A stretch of 64,000 nt of DNA from Corythucha ciliata. Its lineage: Eukaryota; Arthropoda; Insecta; Hemiptera; Tingidae. The DNA is taken from positions 21,309,253 to 21,373,252 of the forward strand of contig CM075939.1 of assembly GCA_038030265.1 (NCBI GenBank), in the 5' to 3' direction. Position numbers and translations under genes: made by a program. Below the pieces are notes generated by a model. The model worked only from the letters and a program-made list of their open reading frames with translations, was not told the origin of the DNA and did not search any database. Positions 1 through 10,275 of this stretch are shown here, one piece after another; position 1 is the first letter of the stretch; the number at the start of each line of letters is the position of its first letter.

Positions 1-672
1 CGTCGTGATGGTGGCAAACATGGGTCATGTCATGTTTTTTTCACGTTTCAGAACCTCTAGTACACGAATTCAGTGGTCTCCAGGATTCATTGTATATGTA
101 TATAAGCTTATGGCCGTTTTCTTGTTAGCACGATAACTCTCGAAGAAATTAATTTAGCGGAACGCGCTTTGGCACAAAAATCAGAAGTCATAAGAACCCG
201 GTCGGTATGCGAATACTCCATGTTAGAGTAGCCTTTGATTCCCATTTTAATTTTTCGAAAAAGTCAGGGTGGTGTCCTCCCGGTGTGGAAGTTTAAAAAT
301 AGCGTTGAACTTCACTAGTTCATCTTAGCGCTCTAAAATTCGACTCAATAATTTAATGTAACCAAAGCCCTGGGTTCCATTGAGATTTATCGAAAACTTT
401 GATGGGGGGGGGGGTGAAATTTCAAAAAATCGCTTAATTCACACGTTTAGGTATTATAAAATACGACACAAAAATGTAATATAACAAATCCCTTGGAAAA
501 CTAACGAAACTTTTCGACATTTTTGAAAGAGGGTGGTGAAAATAGAGAAAGAAGTTCGGCTTAATGAATCAAATTATGGTATCAAAATTATTACTTCTGG
601 GACGGCTTAGGGTATCCGTATACGGAATGAAATGCACTCTTTCCCACCGCCAGCTGCCGGGGCGAAATTTTT
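1..672. repeat. Dispersed repeat, copy A (cut by the window start)
   Basis: This stretch matches the reverse complement of about 39768-40590 along most of its length: the first 50 bases reappear inverted near 40540-40590, and the segment with CGTATACGGAATGAAATGCA near 620-640 reappears inverted near 39798-39822. In the complete copy the similar strings GTGCATTTCATTC and GAATGGAATGCAC face each other, suggesting a non-autonomous TIR element. No protein is encoded. The left end lies outside the window. Confidence 0.75.
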
Positions 673-689
673 TGTGTTTGTGAACAAAA

Positions 690-1140
690 ACACTGAGGAT
701 GCCTCCAAAAAGCGAAAAGCTTTTGTTTTAATAATAAATACTATTATTTATAGGGTTAAGCTTAGGCGGATAGTAGGGATGTATACAGGGCATTACGCCC
801 TTAATAGGCATTTGTCAATCATGGGGGCAGTAGGGGAGCCCTACTGCGAAAGGTGTGGGGAGGCTGAAGAAACCGCGGAGCACGTCGTATGCGAGTGTGA
901 CGGCTACGCGGCGGCCAGATACACCATTTTTGGTGACGATAGGATACCCTTTCCCAGCTTCTCAAAGGAGAATGGGACTCGTCTCCTGAGTTTGCTGGAA
1001 AGGATAAGTAGGTTTGAGGAGCCGTACTAGGCTCTCCCGAGTCCGGGCCCCAAGTGGGTATGGTGTATGGGCCGAAAGGCTTTTGGCACCTTAGGAGTCG
1101 GGAGACCGTCCGAGCCCTCAAAATATATATATATATTATT
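690..1140 (+). mobile_element. 5'-truncated non-LTR retrotransposon, 3' end
   Basis: This is the last coding part of a Jockey/R1-type non-LTR retrotransposon, followed by a short 3' UTR that ends in an ATATAT-rich tail near 1120-1136. The 5' part is missing, as is usual for target-primed insertions that stop early. The upstream boundary is only approximate, because homology to the dispersed repeat at 1-672 ends just before it. Confidence 0.7.
700..1030 (+). pseudogene. C-terminal zinc-knuckle tail of a non-LTR retrotransposon ORF2
   Basis: The reading frame ends with a run typical of the C-terminus of Jockey/R1-type ORF2 proteins: TGHYALNRHL, then CERCGEAEETAEHVVCEC with a CCHC-like cysteine/histidine pattern, then about 40 residues to the stop at 1030. 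In these proteins the segment follows the reverse transcriptase and RNase H domains and is thought to help bind template RNA. Both catalytic domains are absent here, and the first 20 or so residues of the open frame, from the ATG at 632, belong to the preceding repeat. The fragment cannot be an active retrotransposase. The family assignment rests on the motif, not on a search; the exact clade is uncertain. Confidence 0.75.
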
Positions 1141-2335
1141 CGCTGGGAGACAACAACATTCAAAAATGTGTCCCAAGAGAAGTCTCTACCACTGAATGCG
1201 CAAATCTGAGATCAATTGACGGAAGTTAGAACTGAACTTTATTTATAAACGGCAGTCAGAAGAAATGGTTTTCACCACCGTGAACACGAGTTCAACTAAC
1301 GTCGTTCAACTAACCAGATGACCTGGAAATTGACCCGTTCATTAAACTCAAGATCTTTTTGCTGATCAGTTAATCACAGGTTATGGAGGTGTAACCAGTT
1401 AATGGGGAGCTGCAGTGATCCCCCCAATCGACCCCCTCCAATCATCCGTCGTCTCGCCTTATTTCTGCACCAATCCATATCCACCAATGCATATACGGTA
1501 GCATCAATTTTTCAAACTTTGTCCCGGAAGTGACTTAAGACCACGTTGAAGTTTTACCTTAAAATTTCATGGTCTTCCTTCGACTTATTTGAAAAAAGGA
1601 GTACGACTGCATATGCTGAATTCCCTGGGGATTGAAACGAGTTTTAAAAACCAGAGTTGGTGCAGAAATTAGGAAGGAAAATGTATGCCGAGTAGTAGAC
1701 GAGGGCTTATTGGAGGGCGTCACACGTGCAACTCACCCTTAAGGTTTGTACGTGTGCTACCTCGCCTCCTGGTCGTTACGTAAATTACCGCCGTATTTCT
1801 GCACCAATCCTGGATTTCAAAGTGTTATTTGTATCTCCTTAAAATTACGCTCGCGCGTACGATCTTCTTATTTTGCCTAGCTCCTGTTGTAGCCACAGAG
1901 ATATTATAACTAGAGCTTGAATGGCCCTTTGCGCAGCGGGACCATCATTGACGTCACCCCCAGCTAGAAGCGGGTCCAAAAATACCATGGTTGAGAATGT
2001 TTTGGCGGGGTTTTCGATGGGTGAAGGGGTTTTCCTGCTCACGCCGTTTTTTGAGACAGCCAATGTGAAGAGACCTCCGGTCCCGTAATTACGTCAATCC
2101 ACGCCCCATTTTCTAGTTTTTTGCGCACCCAGTGGTAGAGACCTCTCTTGGGAGTTGGGAGGTTCAGATCGGATGGACCGTTTGTCTGACCAACTTTTTC
2201 CCAGTTTCCTCGGTTCCTGCACACATTTTTTTTTATGAAAAATTACGTCCTTTTTATTATTTGAAGCACTTGTAGCTTAATAATGTCTTACAATTGGTTT
2301 TCAACGGTAGTAATTGTCGTAGTCGAATAAAAACA

Positions 2336-2737
2336 AGATATCTAATCACGAAGAGATATTGTCTTCCCACACGTCTTTTTTATTATTCCTAACCGGTTTT
2401 CGGTCTACAAGGAAACCATCTTCGGGGAAAAAAGAATTCTTGTCAAAAATAATTCTTGTCAAAAAACCTCTAAAAAAATTTTCGTGTAGAGCACATCTAT
2501 CACAGTCAAAAACAAATCTGGTATCTTAATTTCCTTTTAAAGCTCCTTTAAAAGGAAATTAAGACACCAGATTTGTTTTTGACTGTGATAGATGTGCTCT
2601 ACACGAAAACTTTTTTTAGAGGTTTTTTGACAAGAATTCTTTTTTCCCCGAAGATGGTTTCCTTGTAGACCGAAAACCGGTTAGGAATAATAAAAAAGAC
2701 GTGTGGGAAGACAATATCTCTTCGTGATTAGATATCT
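2336..2737. mobile_element. Near-perfect 402-bp palindrome with Penelope-type end motifs
   Basis: Two arms of about 195-205 bp meet near 2542 with almost no loop. The left arm differs mainly by a tandem duplication of about 16 bp (TTCTTGTCAAAAA repeated). Both arms carry GACCGAAAACCGGTTAGGAA, the kind of sequence found in terminal repeats of Penelope-like elements. It sits inside the left part of the 1203-5047 fold-back. Confidence 0.8.
2644..2687 (+). ncRNA. Hammerhead-ribozyme-like motif, probably degenerate
   Basis: The order is: TTCC (2644-2647), CCGAAGA (2648-2654, one change from the CUGANGA box), a weak helix II using GG/CC, GAA (2672-2674), palindromic AACCGGTT (2675-2682), A, then GGAA (2684-2687), which can pair with the opening TTCC. 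One unpaired T lies before helix II. An inverted copy lies in the left arm near 2391-2434. The U-to-C change in the core makes activity doubtful. Confidence 0.35.
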
Positions 2738-3140
2738 ACAAAAAATCCCACAATATCCACGCCATAAGATGGAATAAAAACAAGCTGTTTTACGATTCGA
2801 ATGATTTCGATTTGTAGGTAATTTCCTCAGAAATTTACGTCACGGCTACACACCCCGCCGTCCGAAGCCAATAACAATCCTCTTCCGCGCCTCCAAAGAG
2901 GAACAAGCCCATCTACCCAAACCCTCTTTTCCCAGAGATTTCCCGAAACCGACTTGGCTCATACTCATCATCATCGAAGCCATCCAAAGCCAGTTCAACG
3001 AGTCAACGCACACTTGAAATCATTTCCTTCGAACACCAAGGACCGTATTCAGAAATCCACCTTTACGAAGCAAGGAGTTGAAAAATGTGATGGTTTATGA
3101 AAATGTGTCATCTATTTTGAAGCGCTTTAAAGGAGGCGTA

Positions 3141-3824
3141 AGGGCCCTTTCATATTAGGAGAAAAAAAACACTGACGCGCGATTGGGCGTATTTTTTTTT
3201 CGGGGAAGAGACGACTGCGAACGCTTCCAATGTGAAAGGCCCCATAGAGTTCTGCGTGATTTTACTGACGCGCGCGTCAGCGTCCGACTATTGCAGTCCA
3301 GTGGCGTAGGTAGGAATTTGTCCTGGGAGGGATCAGATTGAAATCTCGTAAGGGTGAGGGGAGGGGGTAATTTCACATTTTAGTAATCATTCCACCCAGC
3401 CAGCACGTGATTTTTTTCTTAATTTCAGTCTGGAAGTTGCATCGCGAGACCACGAGCAGCTATAGCCAAGAATATTACTGATTTTTGTCTGATAGAGGGT
3501 TCGGGGCGAATCCCCCCCCCCCCCCCGTCTGAAGTTCAAGGAAAAAGCTGGACGTACTCGGACCTTTTCGGGCTGCTTCAATTCCAGAAAATCTGTTCAA
3601 CCTAACTTCATTGTGAAACGCTCATTTTTGGTGATTTTATGGGGCTCTTCATTATGGTACTAGTGCTCCTTCGTTCGTATACTTGTAGCCCTGGTGGGGG
3701 GGGGGGGATCTATCCCCCATATCCCCCCCGTACCTATGCCCCTGTTGCAGTCAGTAAAATCAAAAAAACTTTGACTCGCGAGTCGGCGTCTTTTTTCTCC
3801 TATAGCGTGAAATGAAAAGGCCCT
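3141..3824. mobile_element. TIR element with AGGGCCTTTTCA-type ends
   Basis: The left end AGGGCCCTTTCATATTAGG and the right end, read inverted as AGGGCCTTTTCATTTCACG, are followed on both sides by GAGAAAAAA and by GACGCGCG or GACTCGCG motifs. The remaining internal DNA is only about 230 bp because a hAT MITE fills 3299-3744. No clear TSD was seen. Similar end sequences recur at 51965-52030 and 55879-55960. Confidence 0.6.
3299..3744. mobile_element. hAT-type MITE with perfect 8-bp TSD
   Basis: The element begins CAGTGGCGTAGGTA and ends with the inverse of CAGGGGCATAGGTA, a terminus typical of hAT elements. It is flanked on both sides by TTGCAGTC (3291-3298 and 3745-3752), an 8-bp TSD as expected for hAT transposition. 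At 446 bp with no transposase frame it is non-autonomous. It contains two long G/C runs. Confidence 0.88.
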
Positions 3825-5047
3825 AAAGGTTAAGGTTGCTTTCTGAATTCTACGGGCTAAAGTGTATTTACGGCATATGGAACAGCACCTCAGTACGGAA
3901 AATTATTACTTTTTAAGGAACAAACAACAATAAACACGATGAAAAATAGCGATTTTTTAACGAGAAATAGAGAAGTGAGCAAGTGATAAGAGATAATGCA
4001 CCAGTTAACGTTCTAACCAGCCAAATTCGGGCGTTCAGTTTTTTGAACTGAGATCAAGCTTGATCTCGTTCAAAATTGCTGGTGAAATCCGATTTGACTG
4101 CTAACGCCGGTTAGAGTCGCTAATCAGAGTTCAAAAATGTTAACCAGATTTGTTGAAAACGGCTCGGTTACAGGACCGGAGGTTTCTTCACATTGGCTGT
4201 CTCAAAAATCGGTATGAGCAGGAAACCCCCTTCACCTTCATCTTCAGTCAAGGGATTTTTGGACCCGTTACAAGCTCTGGGTGACGTCAATGATGGTACC
4301 GATGCGCAACGGACCCTTATTCGAGCTCTGGTTATAATATCTCTGTGGCTACAACAGCAGCTAGGCTAAATAAGATTGTACGCTCGTGCGGAATTCCCTG
4401 GGGATTGAAACGAGTCCTAAAGGGGGAGTTGCACGGGTGATTCCTCGACCCCCCTCTAATCAACCTTCGTCTACTACTCGGCATACATGTTCTCACCTTA
4501 TTTCTGCACCAATCCTGGTTTTTAAGGACTCGTTTAAATCTTCAGGAAATTCCGCATATGCAGTAGTTTTCCTTTTTCTCAAATTTCATCCCAGAAGTTA
4601 GTTTAAATTCGACTTGAACTTTTACCTTGTAATTTCACGTTTTTTTTTTTCGACTTATTTGAAAAAAGGAAAAGCACTGCATATGCGGACTTTCCTGAAG
4701 ATTAAAACGAGTCCTTAAAAAACCAGGATTGATGTAGAAATTAGGCGGGAAAATGTATGCCGAGTATTGGACGTGGAATGATTTAGCGGGGGGGGGGTGG
4801 TCAAGGGATCATCACTGCAGCTCCCCCTTTACTGGTTTCACCTCCCAACTGTAGCAAAAACTGCTTGTGCTAAAAAGTGCTTAGCAAAAACGTCTTGATT
4901 TTAATGAACGGGTCAATTTTCGGGTCATCTGATAGTTCGTTGAACGACGTTAGTTGAACTCGTTTTCGCGGTGGTGAAAACCATTTCTCTTGACTGCCGT
5001 TAAGAAATCGCGTTCAGTTCTAACCTCCGTCAATTGATCTCAGATCA

Positions 5048-6520
5048 CAGAAAACATGGTGAAAACGGCTCTAAAAAGTATAAAAGTATAGACAACTTCA
5101 CATAAATCTGAACGTATTCGGAATTTAACTGTTCCGAAAATGCGTCTCGATTGAGGTTATTAGACTTATCAAGGACACTATACACACATTAGATGTCCTG
5201 TTTATATATAAATATACAAGATTGGGTTCAGTACAACGGGATAATTAAAGATTTCGGAGGGGGGGGGGCGCCCACCGACAGAATTTTGTGTCTGGGTGAG
5301 TCCATTTTTTCCCCTCTGTTTCAATTAAACTGGAGGATAAAAAAAAAAATCTGCGATTATAATTGTTCCTTAACGAGCCAAGTGAATCCATTGACACCTA
5401 TAAATAAGCAGATAAGGTAGTTCATTAATTCAGTTTACAATTTTATTTCCAAGTCGTTTCCAATTTATTCCTCTTCGTCAACAGGGTCGAGAGTGAGAGA
5501 GAGAAGAAGAAAGGTAGAAAGAGCCTCTGATTAATTTACGGATTCGTGTAGCGGGCGGATGAGTGGTCTGGTGGTGGGGGGGGTGAGGTTCTTATTGAGA
5601 GATATCAAGTCAAGAGTGTTAGGAAGAGCAAGAGCTAACAAGCTCCCTGGCTACCAGTAGTTGACATTCCCAACTTGTCCCCTTCTTCTAAAAACCAGGC
5701 AGATAAATTACACCCCAGCTAATTGAGCTCTTCGCTACCTAAGAGCTAAAGGTGAAGAGACGGAGAATAAATACAGTGAAGGGGAAGGGGAATTGAAGAA
5801 TTCGGTCGCACAAGGATTTGAATAAAATTCCTCTCTTTCGAATCAGTTCAAGTTACGTTTCATTTGAAGCTCGTTTCTATAGTTGGGCCCATATTGAGAA
5901 TCAATTGAGGAAAGCTTTTGGTAAAGCGCCTAACTTGTTCGTTATAATATTTCTGTGAGTTCTTTGTGACTACTCTTGGAGAATGTTGCTGATTCACGTA
6001 CAAAAAAAAAAACCTTCTCGCCACCAAATATTCGTGTTGACAGAATGTATAGATCACAATGTTCGTGCTAAGAGGGAAGACTTTCGTCTCCAAAAGCAGA
6101 ATTTCCATTCATTAAAATTTTGATAAAAGAGCCAGCAAGCTGATTGTAACGAACAACATTATAGGTTATTTTTACAAACTAATTAATCCTCTAATTAACT
6201 CCAAGCCGTATCTCAAGCACAGAAGCATTGAACGTATCTCGCAATTAACCATAAAAATATCAATAGGCTCAGATAATGTCATGGTATATGTATGCTACGC
6301 ATATTTAGCGAAAATATAGGACAAGCTAGCAATAGCAATTTAACAAGCACCACATGCTGACAAACTGACGACCTTGAACATAAAATAGTGGATTGCACAA
6401 AATTCAATACACATAAAAAAATATATAATCAGACTCCCTATATAAAAAACTCAAAACTGCAATCAACTTTACGTACATACTCATGATGTTATGCAGGATA
6501 GAATTGTGAGCTGTACGTAT
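5048..6520. other. No gene recognised; AT-rich spacer
   Basis: The open frames here are short and resemble nothing I know. The stretch contains G runs at about 5260 and 5575 and A runs at 5340 and 6001. I see no clear terminal repeats. Confidence 0.5.
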
Positions 6521-7054
6521 ACTTGAAGAATAATCGACTTGTCTACTCACTGAGATTACACCTTTATTATTTCGACTCGGTGAACCGGTTTTCAATGTAT
6601 TTTATACATCATCCTCAGACCTATGTCAATAGGTGTTAAAATTAATCAAAATAGGTGGGAGTCAGAAACATCCCCGTCAAGATAAAATGTTGTGGGTGTG
6701 AATCAAGCATTGAATAAGCCGCTCAAAGGTTTAACGCCCGTTCCACACCGTTGTCTAGCTGCCTACTAAAGTACCTAAAGGCCCCCTAAGTACCTAAAGG
6801 CCTACTAAAGTAGGCAGCTAGACAACGGTGTGGAACGGGCGGTAAACCTTTGAGCGGCTTATTCAATACTTGATTCACACCCACAACATTTTTTCTTGAC
6901 GGGGATGTTTCTGACTCCCACCTATTTTGATTAATTTTATCACCTATTGACATAGGTCTGAGGATGATGTATAAAATACATTGAAAACCGGTTCACCGAG
7001 TCGAAATAATAAAGGTGTAATCTCAGTGAGTGGACAAGTCGTTATTCTTCAAGT
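6521..7054. mobile_element. 534-bp palindrome with Penelope-type end motifs
   Basis: The left arm from ACTTGAAGAATAA at 6521 is the reverse complement of the right arm ending TTATTCTTCAAGT at 7054. The arms meet near 6785 in CCTAAAGGCCCCCTAAG. Differences between arms are few. Each arm contains AAAACCGGTTCACCGAGTCG followed by an AT-rich tail and CTCAGTGAGTGG, which looks like a Penelope-type terminal repeat arranged head to head. Confidence 0.85.
6955..6997 (+). ncRNA. Hammerhead-ribozyme-like motif
   Basis: Elements in order: GGT (6955-6957), CTGAGGA (6958-6964, fits CUGANGA), a 6-bp hairpin ATGTAT-AAA-ATACAT (6967-6981), GAA (6983-6985), palindromic AACCGGTT (6986-6993) that could pair between two molecules as helix III, C at the cleavage position (6994), and ACC (6995-6997) that pairs with the first GGT. 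Two extra bases precede and one follows helix II, which departs from the standard fold. The left arm carries the same motif on the minus strand near 6578-6620. Confidence 0.45.
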
Positions 7055-7338
7055 TTAAGTACATACTTGCAAATATTAAGCAAACATACAGCGAGCTAGC
7101 GACCTCCATTGATGTAAGTTGGAGATACAACTTAGGATCGTCAGCCATTTAATAATATATGTACAATAGAAAAAAGAAACAGAATTACCCAAGCAAATTA
7201 AAAAAATAAACAAGTAGAAAATTAAATTGAAATATCCATAACTTCCATTATTTAAACTAACAAAAAATTAAATAAACGGAATGCATTAATTATTACTAAA
7301 AATCCAACCAACGTCGGCTAATAGCTCTCGATATCATA
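7055..7338. other. AT-rich spacer, nothing recognised
   Basis: Very AT-rich sequence without a recognisable gene or repeat boundary. Confidence 0.5.
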
Positions 7339-7378
7339 CACTGAGAAAAAAAATCGACAGATAATCGGTCAATATCAA

Positions 7379-7502
7379 CCGAGCTAAGTCGGTCAGAGAG
7401 TTGCAACCGAGCAGACACGGTTAGAAGTATGCTAGGTCTAATTGACCTAGTTCCCTGATAACCGTGTCTGCTCGGTTGCAACTCTCTGACCGACTAGCTC
7501 GG
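7379..7502. repeat. Inverted repeat, arms of about 45 bp
   Basis: The segment 7379-7423 is repeated inverted at 7459-7502 with one or two differences; the loop is about 35 bp. The arms contain TGCAACCGAGCAGACACGG and its complement. It lies in the left subterminal zone of the 7339-10275 element. Confidence 0.85.
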
Positions 7503-9779
7503 TTGATCCGAGGTTGACCGAGTAGACTTGGTCAAAATTCAACACGGTTATTTTAACTGAACTCTTGGTTAACGAGCAACTACCGAATATTCGGTTATCT
7601 CTACCGCCTTCACAGTTAGACTAACTCAGCCTGATCTGTCATTCGTTCCACATGAATACTGCTGCTCCAACCGATCTTTCGTTTATAGCAACCGAGTACA
7701 TAACGTCAAGGCCACCCACACTGCTCGGTTATTTTGACCGTGAAGTGTCGGTTGACCCAACCCACTATGCTGAGTTATTCGTACCATTCCTGTTCCGTTA
7801 ATCTTACCAAATTCACTTCGCTATTTTGATCGTCTCTGAAATGTCAGTCAGGCAAACAATTTTGTAGTTTTAATCGTCACTTATCTGATACTCCTCACTA
7901 TGCTTTGGGAAGCCAGCCGCGTTGAGTCAGCCAAACTAACCTTCTGAACTCCAACAGAACTGTGCTAGATTCAACAACAGTAGTCGGTTATTTTATCTAG
8001 GTTTCTTTTGTTGTTGTAGCATTTTTTTTTCTTCTTCTTCTTTCCTCACTAGTAAACTTAGGCGAGAGAGGCGAGAAAACGTATGCGATGCGGAAACCGA
8101 CCCACGCTTCGCTTTGAACTCTAGAGTAATCAGGCGCGCTACACAAATTATGAAAATTAAGATTAGGACACATACGTAATTAAAATAAACATTAGCAGCG
8201 AAATAAGAGGGTTTCGTAAAATAATTATTTAATGGTAATATGTATTTCAAAGTACATATGTACATGAATGTACGTATACACACGCATATTGAGATTCTGT
8301 GTCTTCATTCGCTCATTGAAGAGTGAAAAAACGACCAATTACTTTCTTGTTGCACTATCGAAGAGTACTTCAATCCGATCACTTCCTTATTAGGCGATTT
8401 TACTCTGGGTGCTGGCGTTTTGTTTTGTTTGTTTGTTTGTTTTTTTTAAACAATTTTACAATCTGCCCGGTGACTGCGTAGCCTAGAAAAAATTCAACAA
8501 AAAAATCAATTTCGGTTGTTCCAGCTCGAAACAGCGACTGGAACTAGAACTGTGACCTTGCAGCTGCGACACCGACGTCCACTGAATGAAGTAATGAAGT
8601 AGATGGAACTCCTAAAAAAACAGAAGTTTTAAGTTAAGGCTGTTGAAAATTGAAACAACAAGCAGTACTGTTACCTTGCAGCTGCACTGTGCTGCTTTTT
8701 CAGGCTTTTCACTTCCACGTTGGAGAGGTTTCCACAATTAATTATTAGCGAGAAACGTGCATTAGTTATTTCAAGAGACCGGCCCTTTTTCCCGCAATTG
8801 ACAGGTTTTCCGCTTTACGAGGAGTTCACCTTGGACAGGTTTGCTGTAGTAGTGTAGAAGGAAGAAATATACTATGTGCAGTTTTCAACACATATTAAAG
8901 AAGACAAAATAGAAAACTTCCAAGATTAAATAAAATTAAAATTCAACAAAATCGTTGGTTTAGCGCCGCTCCGCTCAACGCGTTATACCAGATAAATAAT
9001 ACCCCTGCCTTTCCCACCAAATCTAACATCGTCTAAATGTATTGAGATGAGAGTGTTCCCATTGAAAACCCGCTATTGAAAAATTAGTCAAATACCAGAA
9101 ACCATCGAAATAAAATTAATCGTGCACTGTTACAAATTAATCATGTATCTACTCACCAGTGGTTTTGTCGATTACGTCTTCGGACAGGCCATGAACGAAG
9201 AAAACCTTTTGCTTCCTCTTTACCAAATTTAGGCAGAAAAAATAGGTACACTCAAAACTTGGAATTGCAAGTTTTCAATAAAATTTACGCGACTGACAAA
9301 AGCACACTTTCTAGTTTCTATCCCAAACGCAGAACCCAGAATGAATAGCGAGGGAGAGGAATTATGCTTTGTCAGAGCCTCGGAGGAGGTTGTTAGGTGG
9401 AGGGAGTCGCTACACGGTTGATGCTGACCGTGTTCTGTGTAGCTAGCCGACTTTCAAGGTTGGGACTTGGTCAGCTTGAGCATGCTGCGGTGCGCTATTT
9501 CTTTTCTTTTTTCTGCTACGCAAGCAGCTCGAGGCTTGCCTCCTGTCCTGTGCCCCTCCGCCCATCTTTGTCTAATGTGATCCACATCTACTCCCCAATT
9601 CCCCAACCGTTATTTTTTTTTGTGTGTGCCCATCATTCTTTCCAAGCCAAGGCCAGGCGGTCTAGTGAGAATGGGCTTCTGCTTTGAACACGATTATGTA
9701 TAAATATGAATTTCCGAATTAATAGAGAGAGTAATTACAATAAGTAACCAGATTTGATAAAGATGAACAAACCAACAAG

Positions 9780-9960
9780 ACAAAAACAAGGGTGGATCTG
9801 GGACCTTTCACTGTAAGATGGAGGACCCCCCCCCCCCCCCCCGATCAAGTTTTATTGACTAGCTCGGGTGGGGGGGGGGGGTTATCCTTACAACTACCCT
9901 TCTTTGAACCACCGATGGACAATGGACATGAGGGAAACAATGGCACTCGGCACGAGCCGC
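9780..9960. repeat. C/G-run-rich segment with a hAT-like end
   Basis: GGGTGGATCTGGGACC near 9790 resembles the outer end of several hAT-type elements in this window, such as the right end at 52337. It is followed by a C run near 9826 and a G run near 9869. No matching opposite end was found, so this may be a solo terminus. Confidence 0.3.
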
Positions 9961-10275
9961 ATATAAATGTGACCTTTGTTTAACCGAGTTTCGGTAGTCT
10001 TAACCGTTAGGTAGTAGGCTGGTTCAACGTCCATTAGAATGAGCAACTCGGTTATTCCGGTATTAACTGACAGACTAGGTTAAAATGTTGAATTGCACGG
10101 TTGGTTCTACAGATCTTAGCTCAAATTTGGTTAGGTTGACCATATTTACCTGTTCAACCGTGTCTACCGAATTAACACGGTTGAAAAAGTCAGGTTAAGC
10201 CAGCCGTTTTCACGGTAAGAACGACCGAGTTTCAAGTCTAACCGAGTGAGCTTACCGACTTTTTTTCTCAGTGTA

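Larger units (their letters stand above)
1203..5047. mobile_element. Large fold-back (long inverted repeat) element
   Basis: The ends are inverted copies: GAGATCAATTGACGGAAG near 1208-1225 faces CTCCGTCAATTGATCTC near 5027-5043. Further matches run inward: 1260-1430 against 4800-4990, and 1845-2225 against 4170-4395, including the segment with GACGTCAATGATGG. Shorter blocks such as the one with ATGTATGCCGAGTA occur in both arms and in both orientations. No transposase is visible. The element holds a 402-bp palindrome (2336-2737) and a TIR element (3141-3824) that is itself interrupted. Confidence 0.7.
7339..10275. mobile_element. TIR element with AACCGAG subterminal repeats
   Basis: The ends are inverted copies: CACTGAGAAAAAAA at 7339 and its reverse complement near 10260-10275, with TA on both outer sides, compatible with a TA target duplication. 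The outer 450 bp on the left (to about 7800) and about 300 bp on the right (from about 9975) are packed with AACCGAG/CTCGGTT-type motifs in both orientations. The middle lacks them and encodes no recognisable transposase. It is probably a non-autonomous derivative with long subterminal protein-binding zones. Confidence 0.7.
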
